The notes under the pieces were generated by a model, which worked only from the letters and a program-made list of their open reading frames with translations, was not told where the DNA came from and made no database searches. Of a DNA stretch of 6,500 nt, positions 5,859 through 6,500 are shown piece after piece (positions within the stretch are counted from its first letter, which is position 1; each line of letters opens with the position of its first letter). Source of the stretch: Candidatus Aminicenantota bacterium (lineage in GTDB: Bacteria; Acidobacteriota; Aminicenantia; Aminicenantales; Aminicenantaceae); NCBI GenBank assembly GCA_030673995.1, contig DAOUYU010000099.1, positions 1-6,500 of the forward strand, written 5' to 3'. A program made the translations under genes and the position numbers.

Positions 5859-6500
5859 CTAATTAATTCCCATTTGCTCCTTCATTATCTTCAGGCCTTC
5901 ATCAATTTCCACGACCTTCAGACCCATTGATTCTATCTTTCTCACGCTAAACCTGGTATCGTAGGGCCTGTTAACGATGATCTTTCCTTGACCTTCTGAT
6001 TTTTTTATACTTTCCTTGGGCAGATCAAAGATTTCAGCTATCTTCAGCGCCAATGAAAATTTGGTTACACCTTCCTTGCTGCCCACGTTGTAAATTCCCC
6101 TGCAATCCTTCTCTATCAATTCTTTTGTAATTTCGCTTGCGTTGTCTATGAGGAGGGGATATCTTTTTTGTTTGTAATCTAGGTAAATTTCTTCCCCTCC
6201 TTTTAACTTGTCCAGAACTCTTGTGACAAAGGTTTTTTTGTCCGTCTCGTCGTTGTATCCGTAAAGTATGTGCAACCTGATGATCATGTAATCTTTCAGC
6301 CTGGATACGATCTTTTCACCCTCGACCTTTGTCAAGCCGTAATGGTTTATCGGTTTGAGATCATCATCTTCTTTGTAAGGTGGGTTTTTGCCGTCGTAAA
6401 CGTAATCCGTGGATATGAAAACAACCTTCGCACCGATAATTTTAGCGGTCTTGACAACATTTTCCGTGCCCTCGACGTTTATTTTCCAGATTCTTTCTTT
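5859..6500 (-). CDS. RmlD-like NAD(P)-dependent sugar reductase/epimerase, 5' end missing
   Basis: The reading frame is open from the window edge (6500) to TAG at 5861-5859, giving the C-terminal 213 residues of a short-chain dehydrogenase of the extended, RmlD type (dTDP-4-dehydrorhamnose reductase). Visible motifs, numbered from the edge, are ISTDYVYDG (30-37) and catalytic Y54 and K58 in YGLTK. Later come RLHILYG, IYNVG, and the C-terminal RPYDTRFSVRKIESMG with EGLKIM, which match the RmlD tail. About 75-80 residues including the GxxGxxG cofactor loop should lie outside the window, given a usual length near 290. A TTG at 6335 could be taken for a start, but it is the Leu of the catalytic YGLTK motif. 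The protein probably reduces or epimerises a nucleotide-linked 4-keto sugar; other extended-SDR epimerases or MAT2B-like proteins cannot be excluded. It is first of the minus-strand cluster visible here. Confidence 0.85.
   Translation of the reverse strand, partial: KERIWKINVEGTENVVKTAKIIGAKVVFISTDYVYDGKNPPYKEDDDLKPINHYGLTKVEGEKIVSRLKDYMIIRLHILYGYNDETDKKTFVTRVLDKLKGGEEIYLDYKQKRYPLLIDNASEITKELIEKDCRGIYNVGSKEGVTKFSLALKIAEIFDLPKESIKKSEGQGKIIVNRPYDTRFSVRKIESMGLKVVEIDEGLKIMKEQMGIN

Noticed and set aside
6333..6335. TTG as the start of the reductase
   Set aside because: This codon is the Leu inside the catalytic YGLTK motif. The frame continues upstream to the window edge with the conserved STD motif, so the gene is simply cut by the window.

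Overview
The window looks archaeal, though this is an inference. It is AT-rich and lysine-rich, arginine is often AGA/AGG and isoleucine often ATA. TATA-like boxes lie about 25-30 bases ahead of start codons, and there are no convincing bacterial -35/-10 pairs. One strong Shine-Dalgarno site is also present. The lineage cannot be fixed from this sequence. The gene content is that of a surface-glycan, capsule or glycolipid biosynthesis locus.

Layout. A minus-strand gene, probably a glycosyltransferase, runs off the left edge (1-119). A 66-base divergent promoter region (120-185) separates it from a plus-strand phosphodiesterase of the alkaline phosphatase superfamily (186-1793). That gene meets, tail to tail with a 3-base gap, a minus-strand cluster read from right to left. 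The cluster starts with an RmlD-like NAD(P)-dependent sugar reductase (5859-6500, 5' end outside the window). After 38 bases carrying a TATA-like box comes a nucleotidyltransferase-kinase fusion (4060-5820), then a small KdsC-like HAD phosphatase (3566-4063), then a second nucleotidyltransferase-kinase fusion (1797-3569). The last three genes are joined by two ATGA stop/start overlaps and so are very probably co-translated. All sequence is accounted for; I see no RNA gene, insertion sequence, CRISPR array or origin.

How the genes may work together. Each large fusion joins a MobA/RmlA/LicC-type nucleotidyltransferase to an aminoglycoside-phosphotransferase (APH)/choline-kinase-fold kinase. One protein could therefore phosphorylate a small molecule and then activate it as an NDP or CDP derivative. 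The HAD phosphatase between the two fusions suggests either a kinase, phosphatase, nucleotidyltransferase sequence, as in ADP- or GDP-heptose synthesis, or a KdsC-type step in 3-deoxy-ulosonate metabolism. The RmlD-like reductase fits nucleotide-sugar tailoring. The phosphodiesterase could hydrolyse or remodel the phospho-linked product. The substrates are unknown.

The most notable feature is the tandem pair of fusions around the phosphatase. In both, the terminal nucleotidyltransferase motif (INTxEDYEKAK) lies after the kinase, at the extreme C-terminus. This suggests that the kinase sits inside the nucleotidyltransferase fold rather than being appended to it.
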